Shown: positions 1-8,664, numbered from the stretch's first letter. The stretch: 64,000 nt of DNA from Promethearchaeota archaeon Loki_b32 (GCA_005223125.1 NJBH01000019.1:1-64000); one strand, 5' to 3'. The notes: generated from the sequence alone by a model not told the origin. Program-made: numbers and translations.

Positions 1-2
1 AT

Positions 3-428
3 ATGCCAATTTCATCAAAAACGATAAATTTGTTTCTTCTTATTGGAGTAGTTATTTTTATTATTGGTACATCTTCAATTATTTTCTATTTTATAATGTG
101 TTCTTTTATTGAGATTATAATATCTCCTTTTTATCCAATTATTGGAATGATATTATTCGTTATTGGAGGATTTTTTATTATAATCACACCAAGGAAATTT
201 TATCATAAGATAATTAGGAATAATAAGAGACCCTTAGAAATAGAATTACTGATTATAGGTTTATGTGGAATATTATTAGGTACTATTATATCTATGGTCG
301 TTGATATTTATATTTATAGAAATGAGAGGGGGATGTTTCCTTTTCGGACAATTTTATATTTTACTGCGGTTTTTATAGGAGGATTTATTACAGTAAAAAT
401 TATACAGAAAAAAAAGATTAAAATTTGA
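3..428 (+). CDS. Small multi-spanning membrane protein, unknown function
   Basis: The 141-aa product is almost wholly hydrophobic, with about four membrane segments: roughly residues 8-30, 38-62, 80-102 and 115-135. Short basic loops (RKFYHKIIRNNKR near residue 65) and a basic end (QKKKIKI) separate them. No catalytic motif is visible. The ATG lies at the very edge of the window, so the true start could be further upstream and the protein could be longer. It stands alone before a minus-strand neighbour. I do not recognise the family. Confidence 0.6.
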   Translation: MPISSKTINLFLLIGVVIFIIGTSSIIFYFIMCSFIEIIISPFYPIIGMILFVIGGFFIIITPRKFYHKIIRNNKRPLEIELLIIGLCGILLGTIISMVVDIYIYRNERGMFPFRTILYFTAVFIGGFITVKIIQKKKIKI

Positions 429-469
429 TTTTATTACATGCGAAATTATTAAATGCGTTATAAATAATT

Positions 470-715
470 TCATTTGATATGCTTAAAAAGAAATACTTCA
501 AGGTCTTTTTGTAACTTATTTTGGTTCTTTGAATTATACCATTCTTCAGTAAAAAAACCCTCTTCCCTTGCTATTTGTTGTAATCCTAAATCCGCAATAA
601 CACAGAAGGCATTACTGTAAAAATTACTATAATCAGGTATATTCCGAATCCTACTTAGTATATGGCGAATAAAATTTAATCTATCTCGATTTACTTTCTC
701 ACTTATTCTAGTCAT
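470..715 (-). CDS. Small hypothetical protein
   Basis: This 81-aa soluble, mostly helical product is rich in charged residues and has one aromatic stretch around residues 28-34. It contains no motif I can name. The codon choice looks coding and no better frame overlaps it, but there is no strong ribosome binding site and the protein is short. It is transcribed towards the preceding membrane protein gene. It could be an orphan or the remnant of a longer protein. Confidence 0.4.
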   Translation of the reverse strand: MTRISEKVNRDRLNFIRHILSRIRNIPDYSNFYSNAFCVIADLGLQQIAREEGFFTEEWYNSKNQNKLQKDLEVFLFKHIK

Positions 716-1274
716 CTCAGGTATTGTAATAACTTAATAGAACTAAAGGGAGATGAGAGCCCTAAATTTTCGTTAACTTAGAAGGAAAGTCCAAATATTT
801 ATATAGTTGTACATTCTTGTAGATTTATAGCGAGTTAAGCGATAAATTAACAAAGATAAAATAGGGTAGAGTTTAATGATCAAACATTTAATTGATTTAT
901 GAGTATTAAAAGAGTATCGAATCGTAGTATTCAATAAGGGTACCTCTTCTCATATTATGTAGTGTGCTTATTTTATTTTCATGTAGTCTTTAAATTCCAA
1001 AAATTGTACGAAGATTATTGTGGGATTTAAAAGAATATATTTAAATTATTTTTTAAGAAAAATGGAGCAAAAGAGAAATGTTTGGATATATCCGACAAAT
1101 TTAATGGTTTTTCCAATACTGTCATTTCTCTTTGAAAAATTGATACTCGCTACTCATATTAATAGAACTTTTTCCGATCACATCTATAGGAAAACCCTAA
1201 TAATGTCATTGAAGAACGATAGTACGTTCGATCCCTATCCAGGGGTAGTTAGCAATGGAGGTATGATATACTAG
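716..1274. other. Non-coding stretch, no convincing gene
   Basis: About 560 bases without a convincing gene. A TATA-like sequence (aaatatttatatag) lies near 791-804 and would start plus-strand transcription around 830, but only very short reading frames follow. An 84-codon GTG-start frame at 1020-1274 has an atypical composition and ends exactly where the next gene's ribosome binding site lies, so I treat it as chance or as decayed sequence. Confidence 0.4.
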
Positions 1275-1787
1275 TTGTCGAAAAAAAGAGTTATAATCTT
1301 TATTGATCATGCAAATGTATATAAAAATCTTGAACTCGTAAGTGGACGTATTGACTGGAATAAATTTAAACAAGAATTAAAGAAAGATAATCACTTAGTT
1401 GGGACTTTGATATATATAGGAGTTCCGAATCCAATCCCTGCAAACCAGAGAAAATTCATAAAATATTTAGAGCGTGTTGAATACACACTTAGGCAAGTAG
1501 AAATACAAGAATTACCAGATGGTGAGAAACACCAAAAAGGAGTAGATATATTAATGTTTAAAGATATCGAGGGGCTAGCTAAAGACGATGCATTTGATAA
1601 AGCTATAATTGTAAGCGGAGATCGTGATTTTGTGGAAGCAATAAGAACTTTAAAAGAATATAAAAAAAGATTCGAGATTTGGAGCTTTAAGAAATCTCTT
1701 TCAAAAAAATTAAAAAAAGTGTCAGGGAGTAACAATATTCATTATATAGATTATATCTTAGATAAGATTGAAATGCGTTCTCGTTGA
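1275..1787 (+). CDS. NYN-domain (LabA/DUF88-like) putative ribonuclease
   Basis: A 170-aa single-domain protein with the layout of the NYN branch of the PIN-like nuclease fold. The first strand is IIFIDHANVY, with the first acidic residue at D11. A central GVDILMFKDIE segment follows, then IIVSGDRDF, the typical SGD-x-DF acidic motif near residues 113-119. The family hydrolyses RNA with metal ions bound by these acids. The TTG start is chosen because ggaggt lies 11 bases upstream and no ATG is available in frame. The next gene is convergent. Its substrate cannot be told from sequence; a role in RNA decay or in defence is possible. Confidence 0.8.
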   Translation: MSKKRVIIFIDHANVYKNLELVSGRIDWNKFKQELKKDNHLVGTLIYIGVPNPIPANQRKFIKYLERVEYTLRQVEIQELPDGEKHQKGVDILMFKDIEGLAKDDAFDKAIIVSGDRDFVEAIRTLKEYKKRFEIWSFKKSLSKKLKKVSGSNNIHYIDYILDKIEMRSR

Positions 1788-1833
1788 TATTAAAGAGCTT
1801 TCCCTGCCAAAAGATAAAAATCCAAACAAAATT

Positions 1834-2691
1834 TTAAGAAGTGTATCTTTCTTTAGCACGTTCCAAAATTGCTAATAAATTGGTCAATCCATTAAAAGTG
1901 TTCTTAAGGAACTTCGTGAGTTCATGATATTTCATTATCCTATGCAACTTTCCGGTGCCTAACAAGTTAAAAAGATATTCAATATAACCAAATAACACTT
2001 TATTAAAATTGCCACGTATTTTATTTGTACTCCTAAAATAAATTGCCTCCTCTAAAAATTGATAGCCAAAATCAATATTCTCATTAGTGTTTCCTAATTC
2101 TATTATTTTGCTTCTAATAGTAGATATGGAAGTAGAGCGAAAGGTTTTATCACGATAAACACATATATAAAAGCTAAATTTAAATACTGCTTTGGTAAAT
2201 TCTATTTGTGCTTTCGAATAGTTTTTTAATTTGGAAAAGCATTTAACCGACTTGTCTAAATGATACAATGCTCTTGCTAAAAGATCATCGTAGTTGAATT
2301 CTAAAAAATAAGTTTCAGGGATGTCATTTCTAATATCATGTCCGTATAACAACTTAGAATTTTCTGGATGTTTAAGTTCAAGTAAACTCCATTCATAATT
2401 AGCAATAGAATTTTTGTAAAAGATTTGTGTGTCTTGAAATGATTCAATTGTATAAAATCCAAAAAATACATCTTTCCCTTCTATTTTCTTTGTTAAGTAT
2501 CTCATATTCCATTCTTTTTTAGGTATCTGGTACATATCTTTTACGATAATAATAAGATCAATATCGTTTGTTAGCCACGTAGAAGAGAGTGAATCATCAA
2601 AATAACTCCCAATTCCATATATCGCAACAATATTATCTGAAAAACGGGACTTCACATCCTCAATTATTTTAGCTATTATAAATTCATTCAA
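1834..2691 (-). CDS. Nucleotidyltransferase-fold protein with C-terminal helical domain
   Basis: The N-terminal ~110 residues carry the DNA polymerase beta-type nucleotidyltransferase signature. GIGS lies at residues 26-29, followed by the metal-binding pair D43 and D45 in NDIDLIII. Residues ~130-285 are helical and contain charged segments like those of HEPN or substrate-binding domains. The 285-aa length and two-part layout resemble MNT-HEPN-type or aminoglycoside-transferase-like proteins. In the first group the enzyme adds AMP to a partner toxin. No separate HEPN gene lies next to it, so any partner could be the attached helical domain. The third catalytic acid was not located with confidence. 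Confidence 0.65.
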   Translation of the reverse strand: MNEFIIAKIIEDVKSRFSDNIVAIYGIGSYFDDSLSSTWLTNDIDLIIIVKDMYQIPKKEWNMRYLTKKIEGKDVFFGFYTIESFQDTQIFYKNSIANYEWSLLELKHPENSKLLYGHDIRNDIPETYFLEFNYDDLLARALYHLDKSVKCFSKLKNYSKAQIEFTKAVFKFSFYICVYRDKTFRSTSISTIRSKIIELGNTNENIDFGYQFLEEAIYFRSTNKIRGNFNKVLFGYIEYLFNLLGTGKLHRIMKYHELTKFLKNTFNGLTNLLAILERAKERYTS

Positions 2692-3252
2692 TATTGTCTT
2701 TTACCAAATAAGTTCTTTGAATTACATTAGAAAAATAAATATTTAAATTCTTTTTATCCTAACAATTAAATCTTAATCTATTCTGATTTTTGTTTTATAT
2801 TTTTATATAATTTACACTTAAGAACTGGATTTATAAAGTCTGGATTTATAACCCTCTTTTCTGGTTCCATGAAATACTTCATAGTTTGGATGTTCTATTA
2901 ACTACTATTGTGAAAGAATAGTTATGATAAAAGATGCTTATTGAAGAAAAAAAACCAAGTATTCAGTTTTCATTTGAATGTGAACAATGCGGAAGTTTAT
3001 GGTCGGAAAACCTACTTGATTTACTCAACAACTGTACTTAGAAAAGAAGGTAAAATAAGTCACCTAGTTTCTCTTAAGTGGGCGCAGTGGTTTATGCAAA
3101 TGAAAAACAAAAATTACTCCCTATTATGATAGAAACTGGATTTCTCAATTTTTTCTGGCAAATTTTTAAAAATTTGTATATTTTTACAATAACGTATATA
3201 ATTAAATATAATCTTATTTTAGATCTTCTATATGTGTTTTGATTAATTAATA
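2692..3252. other. Intergenic stretch with short repeat and decayed frames
   Basis: This stretch holds a 12-bp direct repeat, ctggatttataa, at 2825-2836 and 2840-2851, next to TATA-like sequence. It also holds a 35-codon frame with a zinc-knuckle half, listed separately. A 62-codon TTG frame at 2941-3129 overlaps that frame and has no recognisable content. The stretch may be the remains of a degraded gene. Confidence 0.3.
2934..3041 (+). CDS. Possible 35-aa peptide with half zinc ribbon
   Basis: An ATG-initiated 35-codon frame contains FECEQCGSLW, a C-x2-C knuckle of the kind that opens zinc ribbons, but it stops before a second cysteine pair. It may be the intact head of a zinc-ribbon gene that has been frameshifted, or chance. 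No ribosome binding site stands out. Confidence 0.2.
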   Translation: MLIEEKKPSIQFSFECEQCGSLWSENLLDLLNNCT

Positions 3253-3933
3253 ATGATAATTATGGAATTGCTTGATAACCTAATTATAAGTTCTCATTCA
3301 GAGGAATATAAAATCGAATTATTTAAGGGTGATTTGACTGATATGAGGCCAAATGAAGAAGTTGATATTTTGGTAGTTTCTGCATTTCCGAATGATTATA
3401 TTCCAGTTCCAGGAACTTTAATAGGTGCTCTTTATGAAAAAGGAATTTCAGTTAGTGAACTTGCAGCCAAAAAAGCTATCGATTTGCGTGAAATGTGCTC
3501 TTGTTGGTTATCAGAAGAAATTATTGCTCAACATCCAGGTATTCAATTTAAAAGAATTTTTTACTTTGAACCTTTATTTCGTGGTAAACCGGTTCAAGTT
3601 GTTGGTGATATCTTTCGTAGTTTAACCCCAATATTAGGAGATGAATTTTCAATTACGAAGGTTGCTATGCCATTGGTTGCATGTGGAAATCAAGGGACCC
3701 CCGTTACTAAAATGCTACCTCCATTACTAGATGCTGCGGTACATTGGATGTCGTTTGGAATTCCATTAAAAAATCTAAAAATTGTTTCTCATTCTACTGC
3801 TCAGGCAATGCAAGTTCAAAGAGTTTTTGCTGAATTGAAGCAAAAATATGAAACCCTTGTTATTGATATAAATAAAGAAAAAGCTCAAAATTACGATATC
3901 TTTATTAGTTATTCCCATGAGACTTCAACCTGA
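3253..3933 (+). CDS. Macro-like domain protein with truncated C-terminal TIR domain
   Basis: Residues ~14-205 form an alpha/beta domain resembling the macro-like modules attached to TIR domains: VDILVVSAFPNDYIPVPG, then a strand plus glycine loop, MPLVACGNQG. At the end the protein enters YDIFISYSHE, the standard first strand and turn of a TIR domain, and then stops after five more residues. TIR domains need about 130 residues, so the NAD-cleaving or scaffold part is missing. No continuation was found in other frames downstream. ATG at 3253 is used; M4 at 3262 is an alternative. Either a deletion removed the TIR domain or the protein works as a macro-only form. Confidence 0.65.
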   Translation: MIIMELLDNLIISSHSEEYKIELFKGDLTDMRPNEEVDILVVSAFPNDYIPVPGTLIGALYEKGISVSELAAKKAIDLREMCSCWLSEEIIAQHPGIQFKRIFYFEPLFRGKPVQVVGDIFRSLTPILGDEFSITKVAMPLVACGNQGTPVTKMLPPLLDAAVHWMSFGIPLKNLKIVSHSTAQAMQVQRVFAELKQKYETLVIDINKEKAQNYDIFISYSHETST

Positions 3934-3975
3934 CAATCTCAAATTATTAAATTTCTAATTTTCCAAACTTTCGTA

Positions 3976-3984
3976 CTTTAAATA
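3976..3984 (+). promoter_or_regulatory. TATA box upstream of putative structured RNA
   Basis: ctttaaata matches an archaeal TATA element and predicts transcription from about 4007. A second TATA-like sequence (tagtataaa) at about 4002-4010 would start near 4035. No protein gene follows for about 350 bases, so the transcript would be non-coding. Confidence 0.4.
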
Positions 3985-4009
3985 CCTATAGTATATACAT
4001 ATAGTATAA

Positions 4010-4252
4010 AAACTTAATTTCTTATTCATATCTATGGAGTTGATCTCGAAAAAATCGTGAGAGAGTTAAACTCATTTGTGAAATTCTGCCCTTAATTTTT
4101 ACATGAGTATTTTATTCGTGTAATACAACCATGTAGGATCTCTTGAAACCTATTTTAAAACCTCGATTGCTTGGGCTAAGTGATTGTCTGTTCTTAAATG
4201 TCAAGAGATCCTCCTCCTTTTTATCTTGTTTTTTGGTTTTTAGTGTTTTTTG
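4010..4252 (+). ncRNA. Putative structured RNA, candidate antisense regulator of the primase operon
   Basis: A promoter-like TATA box precedes this non-coding stretch and T-rich runs (ttttt, tttttt, ttttta) from 4217 on could end it. It contains a perfect 12-bp inverted repeat, aggatctcttga at 4135-4146 and tcaagagatcct at 4201-4212, with a 54-base loop. The loop carries CGATTGCTTGGGCT (4164-4177), complementary apart from one bulged base to AGCCCAAGCATCG at 4352-4364. That target sits 4-17 bases before the start codon of the first gene of the primase operon. A loop that can pair with the leader of a replication operon resembles antisense copy-number control in plasmids. No RNA family was recognised; the role is inferred. 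Confidence 0.4.
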
Positions 4253-4305
4253 CCCTCTACACCTCATTAATAGTTACCTTTAGATCGTGATAGAAATTTG
4301 TTGTA

Positions 4306-4314
4306 GTTTAAATA
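4306..4314 (+). promoter_or_regulatory. Probable promoter of the primase operon
   Basis: gtttaaata is a good archaeal TATA element, about 60 bases before the first start codon at 4369. It predicts a start near 4333 and a leader of ~35 bases. That leader would contain the 13-base segment (4352-4364) complementary to the loop of the upstream structured RNA. Confidence 0.45.
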
Positions 4315-4368
4315 TTGTCATCTAAATAAAATGATAGTTTTAAAAAAACTAAGCCCAAGCATCGGAAA

Positions 4369-5088
4369 ATGAAATTTAAAAACATAATATATTTAGATGG
4401 TTATATTAAGATTTTTTTAGTCAGGACAGGAAGAGAAGAAATAAAAAAATTCTCTCTTGCTCTTGTTAAGCATCTCATAATCCATTATAGTATTGGATTA
4501 GTAAACAATAAGGGAACTCGGATAAAAGAATCAGTTAAGGTTGATCCTAACGATATTGAATTCACTGAAGATTATATTATCGTATCATTTATGCTTGAAG
4601 GATTACGTGATCCTTATGAATGCGAAATTACAATTCATACTCTGACTGTTTTCTTAACAGATGGTTCTCGAATAAGATTAAAAGTTGAAAAAACCACACA
4701 ATTTAGATACATTACATCAGAATTCCCAGAAATTACTCTTAAAAAAGGCTCAACTAATTCAGACATTACCAACCCTTCAAACACCAGGAAAGAAGAAGAC
4801 GAAAAAGAAGAGAACAATATTGAAAAAGATACTTCTGAACATTTTATAAGTTCCTATGAAAAATTTAAGGCAAAAATCCAGGATACAGATCTCATTGAAC
4901 TGATAAGATGTAAGACAAATACCATTGATTTCAGTTTGAAAAATTTTGGTATCTCACTCCTTTGCAAACTTCTTCTTTTGATTAAATATGTAAATGAACT
5001 CGTTGATAATGATTTTCAGAATGATCTTCAGGAGTTTTTAAAAGATAATATTCTAAAAAGTATTGAACAAGAGGAGGCAATGACATAA
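4369..5088 (+). CDS. Unknown protein, first gene of the primase operon
   Basis: A 239-aa protein in three parts. Residues 1-125 are predicted beta-rich. Residues ~126-160 are a low-complexity acidic linker (EEDEKEENN). Residues ~160-239 are helical. I recognise no family. The stop codon is separated from the start of the AEP primase gene by a single base, so the two are surely co-translated. A primase-accessory, DNA-binding or replication-initiator role is plausible from position alone. The leader before the ATG carries the segment complementary to the upstream RNA, so translation could be controlled there. Confidence 0.65.
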   Translation: MKFKNIIYLDGYIKIFLVRTGREEIKKFSLALVKHLIIHYSIGLVNNKGTRIKESVKVDPNDIEFTEDYIIVSFMLEGLRDPYECEITIHTLTVFLTDGSRIRLKVEKTTQFRYITSEFPEITLKKGSTNSDITNPSNTRKEEDEKEENNIEKDTSEHFISSYEKFKAKIQDTDLIELIRCKTNTIDFSLKNFGISLLCKLLLLIKYVNELVDNDFQNDLQEFLKDNILKSIEQEEAMT

Positions 5089-5089
5089 A

Positions 5090-7426
5090 ATGAGCTCTTA
5101 TTTTCCCAATAAACTTAGATATATCATTGGCGCAATGCAATTAGAGAATTTTGACTTTGCCTCAGTATTAAATGAGATAAAAGCATTATTTCAAGATAAA
5201 AAAAGCTCATTTTACTGGGGGAAATTAGGCAAACTAAAGGTTCGATTCGAAATTGTTACTCCAGATTTCGATATTATACACCATTTCTATGAAAAAAATG
5301 AAATAAAGAGTCATGAATTAGTAGCCATTGTGGAAAAGCTACAAGATAGTGTGAAAAATGCAATCACCATTATGGTAAATACTCTTAATTATACCACGAA
5401 TCAATATATCCCGTTTAAGTATACCGTCTCGACAACTCGTACAGAAGCTTTTGAAAAAAGAAGAGGGATTAATTCAAGACGAATTGATACCATCGAACTT
5501 ATTTTTGATACAAGCAGACTAACAATGAAAGAAGTATTTGCATTTGTACGATGGGTATCTCTTGATGAATATTCTTTTTCCAAAGAAATTACAATAGAGG
5601 TATCCTGTAAACATAAGCGAAACTCAAGATACATTACCATCATCAACATAAACTTAGAAAAAAAAGTAATAAGCCAACTAGGGCCTTTGTTATCAACAGA
5701 TGATCTTGAAGCTGTTTCGAAACTTTTATGCCATAAATACTATTTTAAGCTGCTGAAGAATCATATGTTTCCAGATGGATTTGAATCACAGGCAGAGATT
5801 ACCTTAGATATTGCAAAAGAAGAAGTTTTCCCACAGAAGAGGCGTACGGTCTCTATCGATGGCTCAAAGATGAAATTTCACCAATTACTTACTGAATCTA
5901 CACCTATAGAAACATATCAAAAGATAATTAATGAGAATAAAATCGCTGGTTTATACTGTTCCGTTAAGTCTGCTAATGACAATCTTCTATACCTGTTAAT
6001 AGATATTGACGTTCCCTTAATTTTATATTATATGTTTCCGGCTCAGAAAGTATGGGAGCTCACATTAAATCTAATAAAAGCTATTTCAAAAATTGCTTCT
6101 GCTTTCGGCCTTCCTTCCTTTAAAATTTCCTTCTCTGGAGCTAAAGGAGTTCATCTCTTAATAGGGTTAGAAAATCCTGAAGTTATAACTGATATTGAAA
6201 AATATGTGAATATTCCCGAAATCCAAAATATTTCTCCCCTACCTGGCATCTCAACACTGAAGAAAGAGAAGATTAGCACATTGAATGATAAATTCAAATT
6301 TGCTAAATCTCTTCTCCAGTCATTACTTTTATACACAGTCTATAAAGGAGATATTGAAATCCCTTCTGAAATTCGTTATGTGTTAAAAATCTCACACCCA
6401 TATCAGCTTTTTAGGTTATCTCCAGATTCAAAGAATAGACTTGCGATACTTCTTGACTGTTCTTCAATGAGCCGAGGAGTATTTCGATTATGTAGTCCTC
6501 ACCCTATTTCAAAATTAGTATCGATCCCCATCTCAAACATGACCACAGGTGAGATCTGTGAGAAATATCTTGAGTTTGAGAAGGTAAAAAAAGATGCTGA
6601 TATTGAATGTGTTATTGAAAGATTTGAAAATGATGATATGAAGCTTTTCTTACAAAAACCACATACAATAACAAGAAAGCATATACAAAATCTATTAACC
6701 CCTGATAAATTACTTCCTGCATTCGCTACATTACTCAGATTTGGTACTATTTATTCTATTATGCGAACACCTCAGAGCTTTTCTTTCTGGTATCGTTTTT
6801 ATGAGCAGAAATTCTTTTACCGGTATGTTGAGAGCTTAGTAGAACATTATGAAAATAGCGATTTTACCAACTTGAAATCTTATATTACTGATATGGCCAT
6901 CCGGTTAGATATTGATAACAAAGACCGAATCATTAACCTTATAGAATTATATTTATTTAAGAAAAAAATCAGTTTCCCTTTGTTCAAATATAGACTCTCC
7001 ATTCTTTACTACATTGAATTTTTCTTTAGCTTAAAATCTGAGATATTTTTTATTGATAATGAAGAAAATTTAATTGAACTATTCAAAGATGAGATGACCT
7101 TTAATAACTTTCTTTCTCAAACACAAGAAATATTCAATATTGCTACAGATACCCTATTTCGGCACATTATCCTTGATCATAAGACTCATCTTTCGAAATC
7201 TCAAATAGATTATATTAACAATTTCTACAGAAGAGCAGAATCTCTATTAGATTTAGCCCGATTTTATCTTAATGACTTACAAGTTGATACAGACTCATCG
7301 TGCAGGGAAGAACAATTAATAAAAACCATTTATTTTGTAAGCAGGTTGTATGTTATATCGATTGAATTTATCCGTGAATTCTATATGCTAATGGGAAATC
7401 CAAAGGTTATCAAAATATGGAGGTAA
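5090..7426 (+). CDS. Large archaeo-eukaryotic primase (AEP/PrimPol-like) protein
   Basis: The middle of this 778-aa protein carries the AEP catalytic signature. LLIDIDV holds the metal ligands D305 and D307. SGAKGVH (residues 349-355) is the s-G-x-x-G-x-H nucleotide-binding motif. Later LLDCSSMSRGVFRLCSPHP corresponds to the third-acid and arginine/lysine motif seen in PriS. Canonical archaeal PriS has about 350 residues. Here ~280 extra residues precede the core and ~240 helical residues follow it, as in large PrimPol-type proteins of plasmids and viruses. It would synthesise primers or copy DNA for a mobile replicon. It is the second gene of the operon, one base after the first gene and overlapping the next by 10 bases. 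Confidence 0.8.
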   Translation: MSSYFPNKLRYIIGAMQLENFDFASVLNEIKALFQDKKSSFYWGKLGKLKVRFEIVTPDFDIIHHFYEKNEIKSHELVAIVEKLQDSVKNAITIMVNTLNYTTNQYIPFKYTVSTTRTEAFEKRRGINSRRIDTIELIFDTSRLTMKEVFAFVRWVSLDEYSFSKEITIEVSCKHKRNSRYITIININLEKKVISQLGPLLSTDDLEAVSKLLCHKYYFKLLKNHMFPDGFESQAEITLDIAKEEVFPQKRRTVSIDGSKMKFHQLLTESTPIETYQKIINENKIAGLYCSVKSANDNLLYLLIDIDVPLILYYMFPAQKVWELTLNLIKAISKIASAFGLPSFKISFSGAKGVHLLIGLENPEVITDIEKYVNIPEIQNISPLPGISTLKKEKISTLNDKFKFAKSLLQSLLLYTVYKGDIEIPSEIRYVLKISHPYQLFRLSPDSKNRLAILLDCSSMSRGVFRLCSPHPISKLVSIPISNMTTGEICEKYLEFEKVKKDADIECVIERFENDDMKLFLQKPHTITRKHIQNLLTPDKLLPAFATLLRFGTIYSIMRTPQSFSFWYRFYEQKFFYRYVESLVEHYENSDFTNLKSYITDMAIRLDIDNKDRIINLIELYLFKKKISFPLFKYRLSILYYIEFFFSLKSEIFFIDNEENLIELFKDEMTFNNFLSQTQEIFNIATDTLFRHIILDHKTHLSKSQIDYINNFYRRAESLLDLARFYLNDLQVDTDSSCREEQLIKTIYFVSRLYVISIEFIREFYMLMGNPKVIKIWR

Positions 7427-8085
7427 ATGAGTTGCAAAAATACCTATTAGCAAATCGTATCCAAAGTTCTTTTAACTCGGTTTCTTTAATTAAGAAGCTA
7501 GAGAACTTGGAATTACCTTCTAATGTAAAGTGTATCAAAAAAGAAGTAGCAGAAAAAGATCATTTTAAAATAGTTCCTGAAAATTATAAGATAGGAATCA
7601 TTGACTTTGAAGGCTCCCCTGTATTTTTGTGCGGAATTTTGATCCACAGTTCAATACTTGTCTATTATATAGAAAAATTAGTTGATAAAATTGATTTATA
7701 CCTTACGATCTTCAAAATACTTAAGGTAACATATGACCTTATTTTCTTTTCTTTTAGTGATCATGAGCGCATTGAACTTTTGAACTTATATCGATATTTA
7801 CGAGTGCAAGAAATCGATGTATCCGAATTTGAATTTATCATTACATTTCCAATAGTAAATCTCCAAAAGAATAACTCGAAATTTGAATCATTACAAGAAG
7901 CGATTTATTCATTAAACTCCAAAGCTACAGCTTTCACAGGTGATGCGTTGTTCAGAAATAACAAGTTAGTTAATACATTATTTACCTACCGGAAATTTGA
8001 TGAAGTTATTTCCCACAATATAAACTGCCTACTAAACGGTGCTTTATTATTTTTAAAACGATGGTATAAAAATTATAAATTGTAA
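7417..8085 (+). CDS. Primase-operon protein, possibly RNase H-fold exonuclease-like
   Basis: This 222-aa protein begins inside the end of the primase gene. The segment GIIDFEGSPVFLCGIL has the D-x-E and glycine pattern of the first strand in DEDD/RNase_H_2-type 3'-5' exonucleases. Later SFSDHERIELL and a C-terminal helix NINCLLNGALLFLKRW sit where such folds place their second and last motifs. The remaining catalytic acids are not convincing, so it may be an inactive relative or an unrelated protein. A proofreading or primer-processing partner would fit the neighbour. Confidence 0.5.
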   Translation: MEVNELQKYLLANRIQSSFNSVSLIKKLENLELPSNVKCIKKEVAEKDHFKIVPENYKIGIIDFEGSPVFLCGILIHSSILVYYIEKLVDKIDLYLTIFKILKVTYDLIFFSFSDHERIELLNLYRYLRVQEIDVSEFEFIITFPIVNLQKNNSKFESLQEAIYSLNSKATAFTGDALFRNNKLVNTLFTYRKFDEVISHNINCLLNGALLFLKRWYKNYKL

Positions 8086-8126
8086 GGTGAAAAAGAAAAA
8101 TCATATGAAAAAATGGGTGAATCCAA

Positions 8127-8342
8127 CTGACTGAAAAACAAAAAATAGAATATAAGAATATACAAGTTCCAAAGATAATAATCGATAATGCTACTATTAT
8201 AATGCATCACTTTGGATACAGAAACCCTCACGAATTCATCATAGAACATGCAAGACGAGGAGTTGAGAAGCTAGTTGATTTATATTATAAGATGGAAGAA
8301 ATTAAATCCAAATCAAATATCAAAAACGTCTATAATGAATAA
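8127..8342 (+). CDS. Ribbon-helix-helix DNA-binding protein with apparent CTG start
   Basis: A 71-codon frame opening after a TGA at 8118-8120 encodes a ribbon-helix-helix domain. KNIQVPKI is the DNA-contacting beta strand, and FGYRNPHEFIIEHARRGVEK matches the classic G-Y-x-x-x-x-E-F-I-x-x-A-x-R turn and second helix. There is no ATG, GTG or TTG before the beta strand. The only start-like codon is CTG at 8127, six bases after gggtga, a plausible Shine-Dalgarno. The first ATG lies inside the domain and would remove the strand. It overlaps the next gene by eight bases. A repressor of this replication operon or a partner of the ParB-like protein would fit. Confidence 0.6.
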   Translation: MTEKQKIEYKNIQVPKIIIDNATIIMHHFGYRNPHEFIIEHARRGVEKLVDLYYKMEEIKSKSNIKNVYNE

Positions 8343-8664
8343 AATACATCTTATATTCGGTGTTAAGTCCTATATTGGTTGGATAATTTATGAAGATTTA
8401 TATTTGTTGCTTTTTTTATTATATCTTGTTTTATTTATAAACTTTTATGAAATAGAAGGAGTGAGAACTTCGCTATCTAATAACAGAGTAAAACACATAG
8501 AAAATCTTTCCCGACAAAATATTATGAGAAATACACAGAAAAATTCAAATCATAGTGCAGAAAGTGAAATAAATAACATATTCAACGCACTTCATTTGTT
8601 CACTTTCGAGAGCGAAAAAAAGATTTTATTATTTAGTAATAGGTTGGGGTATATAAATGGCTGA
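8335..8664 (+). CDS. Small membrane protein
   Basis: The ATG at 8335 overlaps the stop of the ribbon-helix-helix gene and is preferred over an in-frame TTG at 8275 that would lie inside that gene. The 109-aa product has one strong hydrophobic segment near residues 20-40 (YLLLFLLYLVLFINFY) and a polar C-terminal half rich in asparagine and serine. Its end overlaps the start of the ParB-like gene by eight bases, so it belongs to the same operon. It has no recognisable motif and might anchor or modulate the partition-like protein. Confidence 0.45.
   Translation: MNKIHLIFGVKSYIGWIIYEDLYLLLFLLYLVLFINFYEIEGVRTSLSNNRVKHIENLSRQNIMRNTQKNSNHSAESEINNIFNALHLFTFESEKKILLFSNRLGYING

Noticed and set aside
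1020-1274. 84-codon GTG frame before the NYN gene
   Set aside because: Odd amino acid make-up, no ribosome site of its own, and its end coincides with the ribosome site and start of the next gene; it looks like chance.
8275-8334. Upstream TTG extension of the small membrane protein
   Set aside because: It would lie wholly inside the ribbon-helix-helix gene; the ATG at 8335 overlaps that gene's stop in the usual coupled manner.
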